Source: K189A clade bacterium
Lineage (GTDB): Bacteria; Pseudomonadota; Gammaproteobacteria; Pseudomonadales; Azotimanducaceae
Direction: 5' to 3'
NCBI GenBank assembly: GCA_009886205.1
Contig: QXZU01000066.1
Span: forward strand, 1-33,921
Length of the DNA: 33,921 nt
Below are positions 1 to 7,398 of the stretch, in pieces (positions within the stretch are counted from its first letter, which is position 1; every line of letters begins with the position of its first letter). The position numbers were made by a program, and so were the translations under genes. The notes beneath the pieces are model-generated. The model did no database searches. It had not been told where the DNA came from and saw nothing but the letters and a program-made list of their open reading frames with translations.

Positions 1-797
1 GCGCCGTGTACCCGCACGAGTATTTTCTCTCGTAGCTGCGCTATGAGGTTGGCGGGGCTGCGGGTGAGACGGGTCAGGTGTGCAAGCGCCGCGTCTCGAG
101 ACTGTCCAAACTCGGTTAGGTCGCCGCCTGCGCAAAATGCTGAACCGCGACCGCTGATAACAATATGCGCTAAAGATTTGTCAGCCAATGCGAGGTTTAA
201 GGCCAAAGCCAATTCATCGCGCATCGCAGCACAAAATGCATTGCGCTTAGTCGGCCTGTTGAGCATTAAAGTTAAGGTGTCGCCGTGACTAATTTGCGCG
301 TTTAAGTATGCTCGGGGATTGCGCTCGACCAACACAACAGGCCCTTGATCTGCAGTCTCGGTCGCTGGCACCTGAGCCACAGTATTAGATCTGTTGCTTA
401 GCCAGGTTCTAAACCCCTGACTATTTTGTAGCGTACTGTAGGCGAGGGACTCCACCATTAAGCCTTGGCTAATAGACAAATTTTCTGTTTCTCGCAGCAC
501 GCCTACAAAGGTGGCAGCCGCCAATGGCTGGCTGGTTATCGTTGCAACTATTTGCTCTAGCAGCACCTGTTCTTCGGGCAATTGGATAACGAGATCTACC
601 CACGCGCTAATCTCAAATTCGTTATTTGATCCTGATCTTGAGCTTTCTAATGAACTTTTACCTGTATTTGGCCGCTCGGTGATGCCGATCACGGGGCAAT
701 TCGGTTTGGATGTAGGCATGTTCCTAGTTGCAGGCTGGTCTAAATCCACCAATAGATAACTCTGACCGCTGACAACGCTTTGATCTTCAGCCACCAT
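1..797 (-). CDS. Crotonase (enoyl-CoA hydratase/isomerase) with permuted N-terminal module, 3' end off window
   Basis: The minus strand is open from an ATG at 797 to the left edge: 265 codons, no stop. Residues 172-226 are the start of a crotonase core: LNRPTKRNA (179-187), then GRGSAFCAGGDL (216-227), the first oxyanion-hole loop, and the beginning of the second (VHGA, 263-266). Crotonases normally begin with this core. Here about 165 residues precede it, and residues 75-136 (IVATITSQP, VESLAYSTLQ, FRTWLSNR) resemble the helical module that usually ends a crotonase, which suggests a rotated domain order. The substrate is an acyl-CoA ester; the reaction is unknown. The start lies 7 bp from the divergent CoA-transferase start, so the pair probably shares regulation. 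A shorter start at 719, behind TAGGA, is possible and would give N-terminal MPTSKPN. The crotonase assignment is strong; the exact start is weak. Confidence 0.85.
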   Translation of the reverse strand, partial: MVAEDQSVVSGQSYLLVDLDQPATRNMPTSKPNCPVIGITERPNTGKSSLESSRSGSNNEFEISAWVDLVIQLPEEQVLLEQIVATITSQPLAAATFVGVLRETENLSISQGLMVESLAYSTLQNSQGFRTWLSNRSNTVAQVPATETADQGPVVLVERNPRAYLNAQISHGDTLTLMLNRPTKRNAFCAAMRDELALALNLALADKSLAHIVISGRGSAFCAGGDLTEFGQSRDAALAHLTRLTRSPANLIAQLREKILVRVHG

Positions 798-804
798 AGG
801 TGGT

Positions 805-1998
805 GTGATCAAAATAAACAGTTCAGCAGGCGACAAAATTTTGAGCGAAGCCGATTGGGAAAATATATTAGACATGGGCGGTAGTATACCTGCCTGCGGG
901 GTGAACGCCTGCGCTGACCAAGCCCTAGATGCGCTGCGTGTCTGGCACTGTGATTTGCTGCCTGGTGTCATGGGCAGAGACTTGCTTTGGGAGCGGGCTG
1001 CGGAACTAGGTTTGCGAGCCAAGGGCCAAATTTCCGCAAATGGTAGTTGTCGCATAATGGCAACCGGCAATGGCTGGTTGGGGCTGAATCTTGCACGGGA
1101 AGAGGATTGGGGATTGCTGAATCCTTGGCTTGAGCAAGACGGCGACTTATCTGAATGGGCGCATGTTGAGGAAGCCTTACTTGAGCGAGATGCCAAAGCC
1201 TTGGTCGCCCGAGGCAGGCTGATGGGGTTGCCTGTTTCTCTTCTACCGGAAAAAGTCATGTCTGAAAGTGCTGGCGCTAGCGAAATTTTGGACGGCGCGC
1301 CCGTATTTGAATTTACGCCTGATGCCAACGTTACATTGAGGTCATTCAATACAACTCAGCCCATGTCCGGTTTCAAGGTAGTAGACCTGTCAGCGTTATG
1401 GGCGGGGCCACTCTGCGCCCACTTATTGCACCAGTGCGGTATGCAGGTGACCTTTGTTACCAGTGTCCATAGGCCGGATGGTGCCCAGCAAGGTAGTCCA
1501 AAGTTGTATGAGGTGTTGCACCGCGGGCATGACCACGTTGAATTAGATTTCACCTCTCAAGAGGGTTTGCAGCGATTGGCGAATCTGCTGCGTAACGCAG
1601 ACGTGGTTATAGAAGGTTCAAGGCCGCGCGCATTGCGTGCGTTAGGTGTAGATAGAGACACGCTTGTGCCGCAAGGAAAACAGCTTTGGTTGTCTTTAAC
1701 TGCCTACGGACGCCGCGCACCCTTTGGTGACTGGGTAGGTTTTGGTGATGAAGTGGCGCTGGCCGCCGGGCTATTTGTTCAGCGCGAAGATGGACGACCA
1801 GAATTTATCGCTGATGCGGTGGCGGATCCGCTCACAGGTATTTTTGCGGCCCTTGCGGTAGTGAACCTTGTGCAAGGCGAGGCGAGCGGCTTACTCGACT
1901 TGTCTCTTTTTGCCGTGGTGTCCCATTGTCTGCAAAAAATCCACTGCGGCGGCGGGCAAGTGAATCATGAATACCTCAGGCCTAACCTGCGATGCTGA
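805..1998 (+). CDS. Family III (CaiB/BaiF-type) CoA-transferase, circularly permuted arrangement
   Basis: This 397-residue protein would move CoA between an acyl-CoA and a carboxylic acid through an aspartyl-CoA intermediate. The opening motif of the family, VVDLSALWAGPLCAHLL, lies at residues 192-208, not near residue 10. DVVIEGSRPRAL follows at 266-277, and the likely catalytic Asp is D341 in ADPLTG, 147 residues after D194, close to the usual spacing. The protein ends only 56 residues later. The missing distal part appears at the front: residues 78-96 (ANGSCRIM, GWLGLNL) and 136-147 (RGRLMGLPVSLL) look like the C-terminal block of ordinary family members. The start is GTG at 805, just after AGGTGG; ATG 871 is an alternative. 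The stop overlaps the amidohydrolase start by 7 nt (ATGCTGA), so translation is probably coupled. Confidence 0.88.
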   Translation: MIKINSSAGDKILSEADWENILDMGGSIPACGVNACADQALDALRVWHCDLLPGVMGRDLLWERAAELGLRAKGQISANGSCRIMATGNGWLGLNLAREEDWGLLNPWLEQDGDLSEWAHVEEALLERDAKALVARGRLMGLPVSLLPEKVMSESAGASEILDGAPVFEFTPDANVTLRSFNTTQPMSGFKVVDLSALWAGPLCAHLLHQCGMQVTFVTSVHRPDGAQQGSPKLYEVLHRGHDHVELDFTSQEGLQRLANLLRNADVVIEGSRPRALRALGVDRDTLVPQGKQLWLSLTAYGRRAPFGDWVGFGDEVALAAGLFVQREDGRPEFIADAVADPLTGIFAALAVVNLVQGEASGLLDLSLFAVVSHCLQKIHCGGGQVNHEYLRPNLRC

Positions 1999-3401
1999 TA
2001 AAAAACGTAATTCTGGACGGAGCTAAAAAAGACGTTCGCTGTACTCACGCATTTGTCAGTGAAGTTGCGAATGAACTTTTGGCCCATGAGGGTGAGCGGG
2101 TTATCCAGGCGAATGGTGGTGAGTTGTTGCCCGGTTTACACGACCACCACATGCATTTCTTTGCAACGGCTGCGTTGCAGCGCTCGGTAGATTGTGGCGT
2201 TAGTAGTGCCCCTACAGCAACGGGCCAGCTTCATAATGCCGAATCGTTAAGCCACATGTTGGCAAACTCTTCCGGAGAAGGTTGGCTGCGCGGTGTGAAC
2301 TATCACGAGAGCATCGCTGGAGATCTGGACCGCTGGCAGTTAGATGCGTTAGTCAGTGACAGGCCAGTGAGAATTCAGCACCGTAGTGGCAAACTGTGGA
2401 CTCTCAATAGTTTGGCGGTGGAAGCATTAGATTTGACCGCCCACAAAGAGTTGGCTGGCATTGAGCTAGATGACCGAGGAATACCAACTGGGCGGTTGTT
2501 TCGTCTGGATGCTTGGTTGCGCGAAAAATGGGGACAGCAAGATCCGTTAGATGTATCTGTGTTCTCGCGGCAGATGGCGAGCTTTGGTATTACCGGCTTT
2601 ACCGATACGTCGGTAACCAATACCGCGGCTACAGTTAGGCAATTTCGCCAACTGTGTGATGAAGGTGAAATACTGCAACATGCCTATCTAATGGGTGACG
2701 ACAGTCTTGATTTTGGGCATCTAAAAATTCTTCTAGACGAAGATAACCTGCCGCCTTTAAATGAGTTAGAGGCTCGCATCAGACGCGCTAGAGAGAAAGA
2801 AAGAGGCATAGCCTTTCATTGCGTGACCCATATAGAACTGTTGTTTGCAATCGCTGCCCTCAACAGTTGCGCAGATCTCGATCCGCAGATTCAATTTGCA
2901 GACCGCATTGAGCATGGCGCCATGATTTTTGATGATGTACTGCCAATGCTTAGAGCACTTAATCTCAGCGTGATTACGCAACCTCGTTTTTTGTATGAGC
3001 GCGGGCCCCAGTACCAGCAAAATTTAACTGAGCATGAGTTAGCTCATTTGTATCGCCACCGAACATTGTTGGATGCTGGAATAAAAGTTGGGCTGAGTAG
3101 CGATTCACCCTACGGGCCGCTTAATCCTTGGCAGGTTATGCAGTCCTCTGTTGCCCGTAGGACTGCTGGGGGAGTAGTTGTTGGGGCGCGAGATTGCGTC
3201 TCGCCTGAGCAAGCGCTAGCCGGTTATTTGTCCAGTGTTAACGCACCGGGTGGAGTTGTACGAAGGATAGCTGTTGGTGAGCCAGCGGACATGTGTTTGC
3301 TAACGCGGCCTTGGTCAGATGTTAAAAATGATTTGTCGGCAGTATTGGTCAGTCACACCGTTGTTGCTGGCGAGGTGATTTATTCTCGGATTGAGGATTG
3401 A
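1992..3401 (+). CDS. Amidohydrolase family 3 (YtcJ-like) metal-dependent hydrolase
   Basis: The 469-residue protein belongs to the amidohydrolase superfamily (family 3, YtcJ/N-substituted formamide deformylase group), which cleaves amide or related bonds in a metal-bearing TIM barrel. Visible motifs in order: LLPGLHDHHMH (45-55, the HxH ligands H53 and H55), RIQHRSGKLWTLNS (127-140), the candidate bridging lysine K244 in FGHLKILLDE, H276/H280 in FHCVTH, DRIEHG (304-309) and SSDSPYGP (369-376) with metal-site D371. The final beta-sandwich strand is PADMCLL (431-437). No signal peptide is visible, so it is cytoplasmic. The ATG overlaps the stop of the CoA-transferase, indicating an operon. The substrate is unknown; its fixed neighbours suggest it releases or prepares an acid for CoA activation. 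That role is inference. Confidence 0.88.
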   Translation: MLIKNVILDGAKKDVRCTHAFVSEVANELLAHEGERVIQANGGELLPGLHDHHMHFFATAALQRSVDCGVSSAPTATGQLHNAESLSHMLANSSGEGWLRGVNYHESIAGDLDRWQLDALVSDRPVRIQHRSGKLWTLNSLAVEALDLTAHKELAGIELDDRGIPTGRLFRLDAWLREKWGQQDPLDVSVFSRQMASFGITGFTDTSVTNTAATVRQFRQLCDEGEILQHAYLMGDDSLDFGHLKILLDEDNLPPLNELEARIRRAREKERGIAFHCVTHIELLFAIAALNSCADLDPQIQFADRIEHGAMIFDDVLPMLRALNLSVITQPRFLYERGPQYQQNLTEHELAHLYRHRTLLDAGIKVGLSSDSPYGPLNPWQVMQSSVARRTAGGVVVGARDCVSPEQALAGYLSSVNAPGGVVRRIAVGEPADMCLLTRPWSDVKNDLSAVLVSHTVVAGEVIYSRIED

Positions 3402-3424
3402 AGGGAGATGGATTGAAGGGAGAT
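3395..3424 (+). repeat. Perfect 15-bp tandem duplication at the amidohydrolase stop
   Basis: GGATTGAAGGGAGAT occurs twice head to tail (3395-3409 and 3410-3424). The first copy contains the TGA stop of the amidohydrolase at 3399-3401, so this looks like a local slippage duplication at the gene end. Confidence 0.8.
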
Positions 3425-3483
3425 AGATGCTCAAAAGGACTAACGCCACCAGCAAAATGCTGAATAACGTAAGCCCTTTGAAC

Positions 3484-3501
3484 TTAGTCTTGGCAGACTA
3501 A
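3484..3501. terminator. Hairpin between convergent genes
   Basis: TTAGTCT / AGACTAA form a perfect 7-bp stem around a 4-nt loop (TGGC), between the convergent amidohydrolase and OmpA-like genes. No long T-run follows on either strand, so it is at best a weak bidirectional terminator. Confidence 0.45.
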
Positions 3502-3512
3502 TTTAAGTACAA

Positions 3513-4667
3513 CTACTTTTTCTTTGATGTTTGCGTGACAGCCTTAACGGTGCCTTCGACTCTGCGATTTGCACGCCGGTTAGCGAAGTTATCATTATCT
3601 CGCTTAGGCTTAGACTCACCAAAGCTTTTCTTGGAGATTTTGCTGTTTGGGATCCGCGTATTCATCTCAACCAGTTTGGCTACCGCTGCAACGCGCGCTT
3701 GGGATAGAGCTTGGTTATAGGCCGACGCGCCGACACTATCGGTGTGTCCAGACAACTCGATAGATGCGCCAGAATGTCTTTTGGCGAAGTGGACAATTTT
3801 ATTCACTTCGTCATTATGTTCTGGTTTGGTTGCATAAGAATCGAAATCAAATTTGAACAGTACGTTGAGTTCTACGGGTTTACGCACGGTTACATAACAA
3901 CCATTGGAATCAATCACATTTCTTCGGTTTGTTGTATTTGGACATCTATCTTTCGCATCAATTACACCGTCGCTGTCGCTGTCTGTATTTCTGTCTTGCT
4001 GAGCTAAACAACCAATTTTATTGACCACTTGCCCTGCGGGGCTATTAGGGCATTGATCTTTGCTGTTGCTCACGCCGTCGCCGTCGCCGTCGTTATTGAT
4101 GGAACTCCCAGACCCTGCTGAAATGGTCGGCTTAGATTTTCTAGACGAATTGGTAATGACATGATGTATGCCGACACCGATAGTAGATCTGATGAAGCTG
4201 TGATCTTCGCTATCGTAGAACTTAAGCTCTGTGCGAACACCAGTGTTTTCCCACACTCGCCACTTGAGTCCTAGGCCAAAGTTAATTTGTTTCTCGGTGT
4301 TTCTAAAGTCGTTGCGGACATTCACATTAGATTCGCCTAAGCCGAATGTAAGATACGGGCGAATCGTTTCTGATTCGAAGGCGTGGTACAAGCCGTTGAT
4401 ATGCCACAGGTGCGAATCGATAGCGGTGTTGTTTAGGTCGCTGAATGACGAAGAGCCTTTTAGGTACGTATATTCAACGGCCCATGGGTTGTCGAATTGA
4501 TAGCCCAAACCTATGCCGTAACTAGAATCTCTATCGATATTGCTTGAACCTGAATAATTAGTTATGCCCACCTGTGGGAATATGGTGACTCCCGGAGAGT
4601 GATTTGCAAAGCTGATTTGAGACAGCATTGTTAAGGTTATGAGCAAGCATAGTTGAATGGAACGCAT
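3513..4667 (-). CDS. OmpA-family outer-membrane protein with beta-barrel, calcium-type repeats and peptidoglycan-binding domain
   Basis: The 384-residue protein has a signal peptide (1-21, ending SFA), then a small beta-barrel (about 26-172, with alternating strands such as YGIGLGYQF and VRTELKFYD). An acidic linker follows with two thrombospondin-type-3-like repeats (DGDGDGVSNSKDQCPNSP at 193-210, DSDSDGVIDAKDRCPNT at 229-245), expected to bind calcium. The C-terminal OmpA domain (about 268-375) has SGHTDSVG (306-313) and NQALSQARV (318-326); D310 and R325 are the usual diaminopimelate contacts. The role is anchoring the outer membrane to peptidoglycan. The ribosome site is weak (CAGG, 9 nt before ATG). 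It stands alone, convergent with the amidohydrolase operon. The cysteine pairs in the repeats are typical of this architecture. Confidence 0.92.
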   Translation of the reverse strand: MRSIQLCLLITLTMLSQISFANHSPGVTIFPQVGITNYSGSSNIDRDSSYGIGLGYQFDNPWAVEYTYLKGSSSFSDLNNTAIDSHLWHINGLYHAFESETIRPYLTFGLGESNVNVRNDFRNTEKQINFGLGLKWRVWENTGVRTELKFYDSEDHSFIRSTIGVGIHHVITNSSRKSKPTISAGSGSSINNDGDGDGVSNSKDQCPNSPAGQVVNKIGCLAQQDRNTDSDSDGVIDAKDRCPNTTNRRNVIDSNGCYVTVRKPVELNVLFKFDFDSYATKPEHNDEVNKIVHFAKRHSGASIELSGHTDSVGASAYNQALSQARVAAVAKLVEMNTRIPNSKISKKSFGESKPKRDNDNFANRRANRRVEGTVKAVTQTSKKK

Positions 4668-5000
4668 GATATTGGCCTGATGAAATGATTTGATAGGCGC
4701 TCATAGTAGATAAACATTAACCAAACATTTTTGTAAAATTACCGGCGGTAGGCTTTTCCATACGTGTGGTAGTTTAATTGGCAGGTTTGAACCGTTTACT
4801 GAGCATGGTTGCCCAGACTTTGGCAGCCAGAGAGCCTTTATGTTTGTCTGCAGTTGTCTTCAACCTGACAATGACCGCGTTGAGAGGAAGCTGGGTTTTA
4901 GAGGAATGTATGGAAAAGGGTTTGGAAAAGTGAATGGCTCATTGCGTCCAGCATACTTTTACGAAAAGTATTGGACGCAATGAGCCTGTTTTATCGCCTG
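4668..5000. other. Intergenic region between OmpA-like gene and acyl-CoA dehydrogenase
   Basis: This is the upstream region of the OmpA-like gene (minus strand) and the downstream region of the dehydrogenase. I see no credible ORF. An A/T-rich stretch around 4705-4735 could hold the OmpA promoter, but no convincing -35/-10 pair stands out. The clear structure is the long hairpin at 4936-4986. Confidence 0.6.
4936..4986 (-). terminator. Long, nearly perfect hairpin downstream of the acyl-CoA dehydrogenase
   Basis: Arms 4936-4950 and 4972-4986 (GGCTCATTGCGTCCA and its complement) pair over 15 bp. An inner 8-bp stem (ATACTTTT/AAAAGTAT) closes on a 3-nt loop, with a 2-nt bulge (GC, 4951-4952) on one side. 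The structure starts 14 nt after the dehydrogenase stop. Read on the minus strand it is followed by ATTCACTTTTCC, a short T-run, so termination is plausible. It is much longer than a usual terminator and could instead be a small palindromic element. Confidence 0.6.
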
Positions 5001-6182
5001 CTAGTCCGGCAGGCCGAGTACTCTCTTGGCAATAATATTCTGCTGTACTTCATTAGTGCCACCGTAAATGGTGACCGCTCTATCGCGTAACCAACCGCGA
5101 GTGGATTCAAGTTCATCCGCAGAAAATTCGCTGCTTTCCCAAACCAGGCCGGAGGTGCCTCGCAGTCTTGATTTCAGTTCCGAACCCGATTTACTCAACG
5201 AGGATCCCACCAACTTAAAGATCGAAGTCGCGGCTCCAGGGGCGCCAGAAGATTTACTTTCTTCAACGACTCTCTGAGTGGTTAGCGACAGTGCTTTTTC
5301 TTGCATGACTTGACCCAAAACGTCAGCTCTGGCTGCTTCATCTGCAATGCGTCCTTGGCTGTCTTCGCCAGCGTATTCTTTAGCCACAAGCGCGTAAGGA
5401 TTGAGCTTTGGCTTGCCTGCTGATTTCGGTTTGGTCCGTGTTGTAGCGTTGCGCTCATATTGGAGTAGGCGCTTACCCACACTCCAGCCCTTATTCATCT
5501 CTCCAATGAGGTCTTCGCGCTTGGCAATGGCGTTATCGAAAAACGTCTCGCAAAACGGCGAGGAACCTGAAATAAGCTTAATCGGCTTAACGGTAACCCC
5601 CGGCTGGTCCATGGAAAGCACAACAAAACTAATACCTTCATGCTTAGGGGCCGTTGGGTCGGTGCGCACTAGGGCAAACATCCAGTTGGCATATTGCGCA
5701 CCACTGGTCCAGATCTTCTGACCGTTGATAATGAATTGATCACCCTCGAGTACCGCCTTGGTTTGTAGACCCGCAAGGTCAGAACCCGCGCCTGGCTCAG
5801 AGTAACCTTGGCACCACTGAGCTTCGCCAGTAATGATTTTAGGGAGGTGTCTTTGTCTTTGTTCCTCTGTGCCCATTTCTAAGAGGGTCGGCCCAATCAT
5901 TGCCAGGCCCATACCTGTGGCGGGGGGCAGCGCTTTGATACGTGCCATTTCTTGGGCCAGCACCTGATGTTGTTCCTTGGCTAAGCCGCCACCGCCGTAT
6001 TGTGTAGGCCATGCTGGAGCGGTCCAGCCCCTAGCGGCTGCGCGATCTCGCCATTCAATAGCGGCATCAGTGCGGTAAACTTCGTAGGCATCTTCAAAGT
6101 GTACTGCGCCCAAGCGCATATCTTGAGGGCAATTGTCCTCTAGCCAATCTCGGGTTTCTTCGCGGAATGTATTTAGGTCCAT
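5001..6182 (-). CDS. Acyl-CoA dehydrogenase (FadE-like)
   Basis: The 393-residue flavoprotein should oxidise an acyl-CoA to the 2-enoyl-CoA and pass electrons to ETF. It has the alpha-helical N-domain (1-120), the flavin/substrate motif YSEPGAGSDLAG (127-138), IINGQKIWTSGA (151-162), and the end motif IYGGTNEVQQNIIAKRVLG (372-390). Where medium-chain enzymes carry the catalytic glutamate (YEGT) this protein has G374; E243 in LLQYERN sits where long-chain and isovaleryl-type enzymes keep their base. A polar insertion rich in K, P and S (about 249-262) follows it. ATG 6182 is preceded by GAGG with 8-nt spacing. The family resemblance is to FadE enzymes acting on bulky acyl-CoAs, which is inference. 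The next gene upstream on the same strand is the FBP-domain protein, 111 bp away. Confidence 0.93.
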   Translation of the reverse strand: MDLNTFREETRDWLEDNCPQDMRLGAVHFEDAYEVYRTDAAIEWRDRAAARGWTAPAWPTQYGGGGLAKEQHQVLAQEMARIKALPPATGMGLAMIGPTLLEMGTEEQRQRHLPKIITGEAQWCQGYSEPGAGSDLAGLQTKAVLEGDQFIINGQKIWTSGAQYANWMFALVRTDPTAPKHEGISFVVLSMDQPGVTVKPIKLISGSSPFCETFFDNAIAKREDLIGEMNKGWSVGKRLLQYERNATTRTKPKSAGKPKLNPYALVAKEYAGEDSQGRIADEAARADVLGQVMQEKALSLTTQRVVEESKSSGAPGAATSIFKLVGSSLSKSGSELKSRLRGTSGLVWESSEFSADELESTRGWLRDRAVTIYGGTNEVQQNIIAKRVLGLPD

Positions 6183-6293
6183 GCCTTAAGCCTCATAAAT
6201 TTTTTTTCAAATATAATTATGCTGGGAAGCCAGTGCGTTGCCAATCCTTTGGGCCTAAATCACAGTATTCGCGCGTGCAGCAATGGGAAATGT

Positions 6294-6788
6294 CTATATT
6301 TTGTCGATTAATTGGCCGGCTACATTGGCTCGATGCATAAAGGCTAAGACTGAAGTTTCCAGACGCTGAATCTTTCTTCCGATGTCTAATGTTTCAGGTA
6401 AATAGGTGGGTGGATCGGACGGTAAGTTTCTGATCCGCAGGCTGCAATCTAGGTTGCTGCAAATGTGATTGCCAATAAAGCGGCGATCATCCGAACCCGC
6501 AACAGTGGTGCTGAACAGGGCCGTACCCCTGCTGCGATAGACGTGATGGCACCAAGAGCACATACGGCTTCTTGGTTTAGCGTCATGGTTGATGCTACGG
6601 CGCAGACTCATTGAAAAGAGCTTGTCACCAGCCGGTATGACCACAAAACCCTTATGTCCTGACGGGTGTACCCAGCCAAAGTAATCTAACACGCCCCAGT
6701 CCACAGGCTGTAAATCAGGCATGCCCAACTCGGAACTCAGCAGACCTGGGAAAAGTTTTCGAATTTCACTCCGCTCTAATGTATCCAC
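6294..6788 (-). CDS. FBP-domain (FusB-like, treble-clef zinc finger) protein
   Basis: The 164-residue protein carries the cysteine pattern of the EF-G-binding/FBP treble-clef family: C77 and C80 (RMCSWCHH) and C110 and C115 (HICSNLDCSLRIR), followed by basic residues. The region before (about 28-70, GWVHPSGHKGFVVIP) matches the beta-rich part of this family. Known relatives bind translation elongation factor G, and some relieve fusidic acid inhibition; no such role is shown here. The start is GTG at 6788, with no clear ribosome site. The C-terminal helix (about 136-160) closes the domain, so the protein looks complete. It may be cotranscribed with the acyl-CoA dehydrogenase 111 bp downstream, but nothing links their functions. 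Confidence 0.8.
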   Translation of the reverse strand: MDTLERSEIRKLFPGLLSSELGMPDLQPVDWGVLDYFGWVHPSGHKGFVVIPAGDKLFSMSLRRSINHDAKPRSRMCSWCHHVYRSRGTALFSTTVAGSDDRRFIGNHICSNLDCSLRIRNLPSDPPTYLPETLDIGRKIQRLETSVLAFMHRANVAGQLIDKI

Positions 6789-7398
6789 TATTTAAATAAA
6801 CCAAACTTCGTCATAGATTTGAATTTTGTGATTAAAAAAGCACTTTTGATGGCGCAGATCGTTTTCTTCGACGCTAGCCAATCATCTCAGATTTTTTACG
6901 CTGAGAAGTCTACGGCTTTGCTTGAAAAAGCGTAAGTGAATGGACATCAAAATTACCTAAGCTTGATGCCTTGTTTGTTTGGAGGGTCAAATATTGTCAG
7001 ACCTTGAACAGCATTTTTGGCGCGCGCTTCGTGGGTTAAACAGCGACGCATCGATTTTATGTACAACGGTCAACCTTTGGGCTTCCAAACTATACCATTC
7101 ATCTCCAACAGACCGATCCTTTTTCAATAAACCTTAGAATCACACGCCTCTTGGCAGGCCTGACCCAGCGGCAAGGAGCGTTTGCTTAATGCTGGCCTCA
7201 AATCGTCTCAGGGAGACCATGCAGGTCTGGTTTTGCGACGTTGTTTGCTAATCCGTTGGTGTAAAGAGACTTCGAATGAACTGCTTTGCCGGAGGTCATT
7301 AGGCGAGGGCTGTGTTTATTTGCTGCCTACGTTAATAGCTGATATTGCCGCCTGTTGTTGGAAGATTATTTGCGTGAGTTTGCTTCGGGGAGTCTAAA
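6789..7398. other. Long intergenic region with no convincing gene
   Basis: These 610 bp separate the divergent FBP-domain and DUF1566 genes and must hold both promoters. A good ribosome-binding sequence, AAGGAG at 7173-7178, precedes both a TTG at 7182 (71-codon frame running to 7397) and an ATG at 7189 (20-codon frame). Neither product resembles a known protein. A weak inverted repeat (CTCAG/CTGAG) lies near 6887-6906. Nothing else is supported. Confidence 0.5.

Noticed and set aside
43-759. Two plus-strand frames (43-288 and 511-759) of about 80 codons each
   Set aside because: They run antisense to the crotonase reading frame, which shows clear protein motifs.
7182-7397. 71-codon frame after AAGGAG
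   Set aside because: No recognisable domain, TTG start and cysteine/tryptophan-rich product; kept only as a weak finding.
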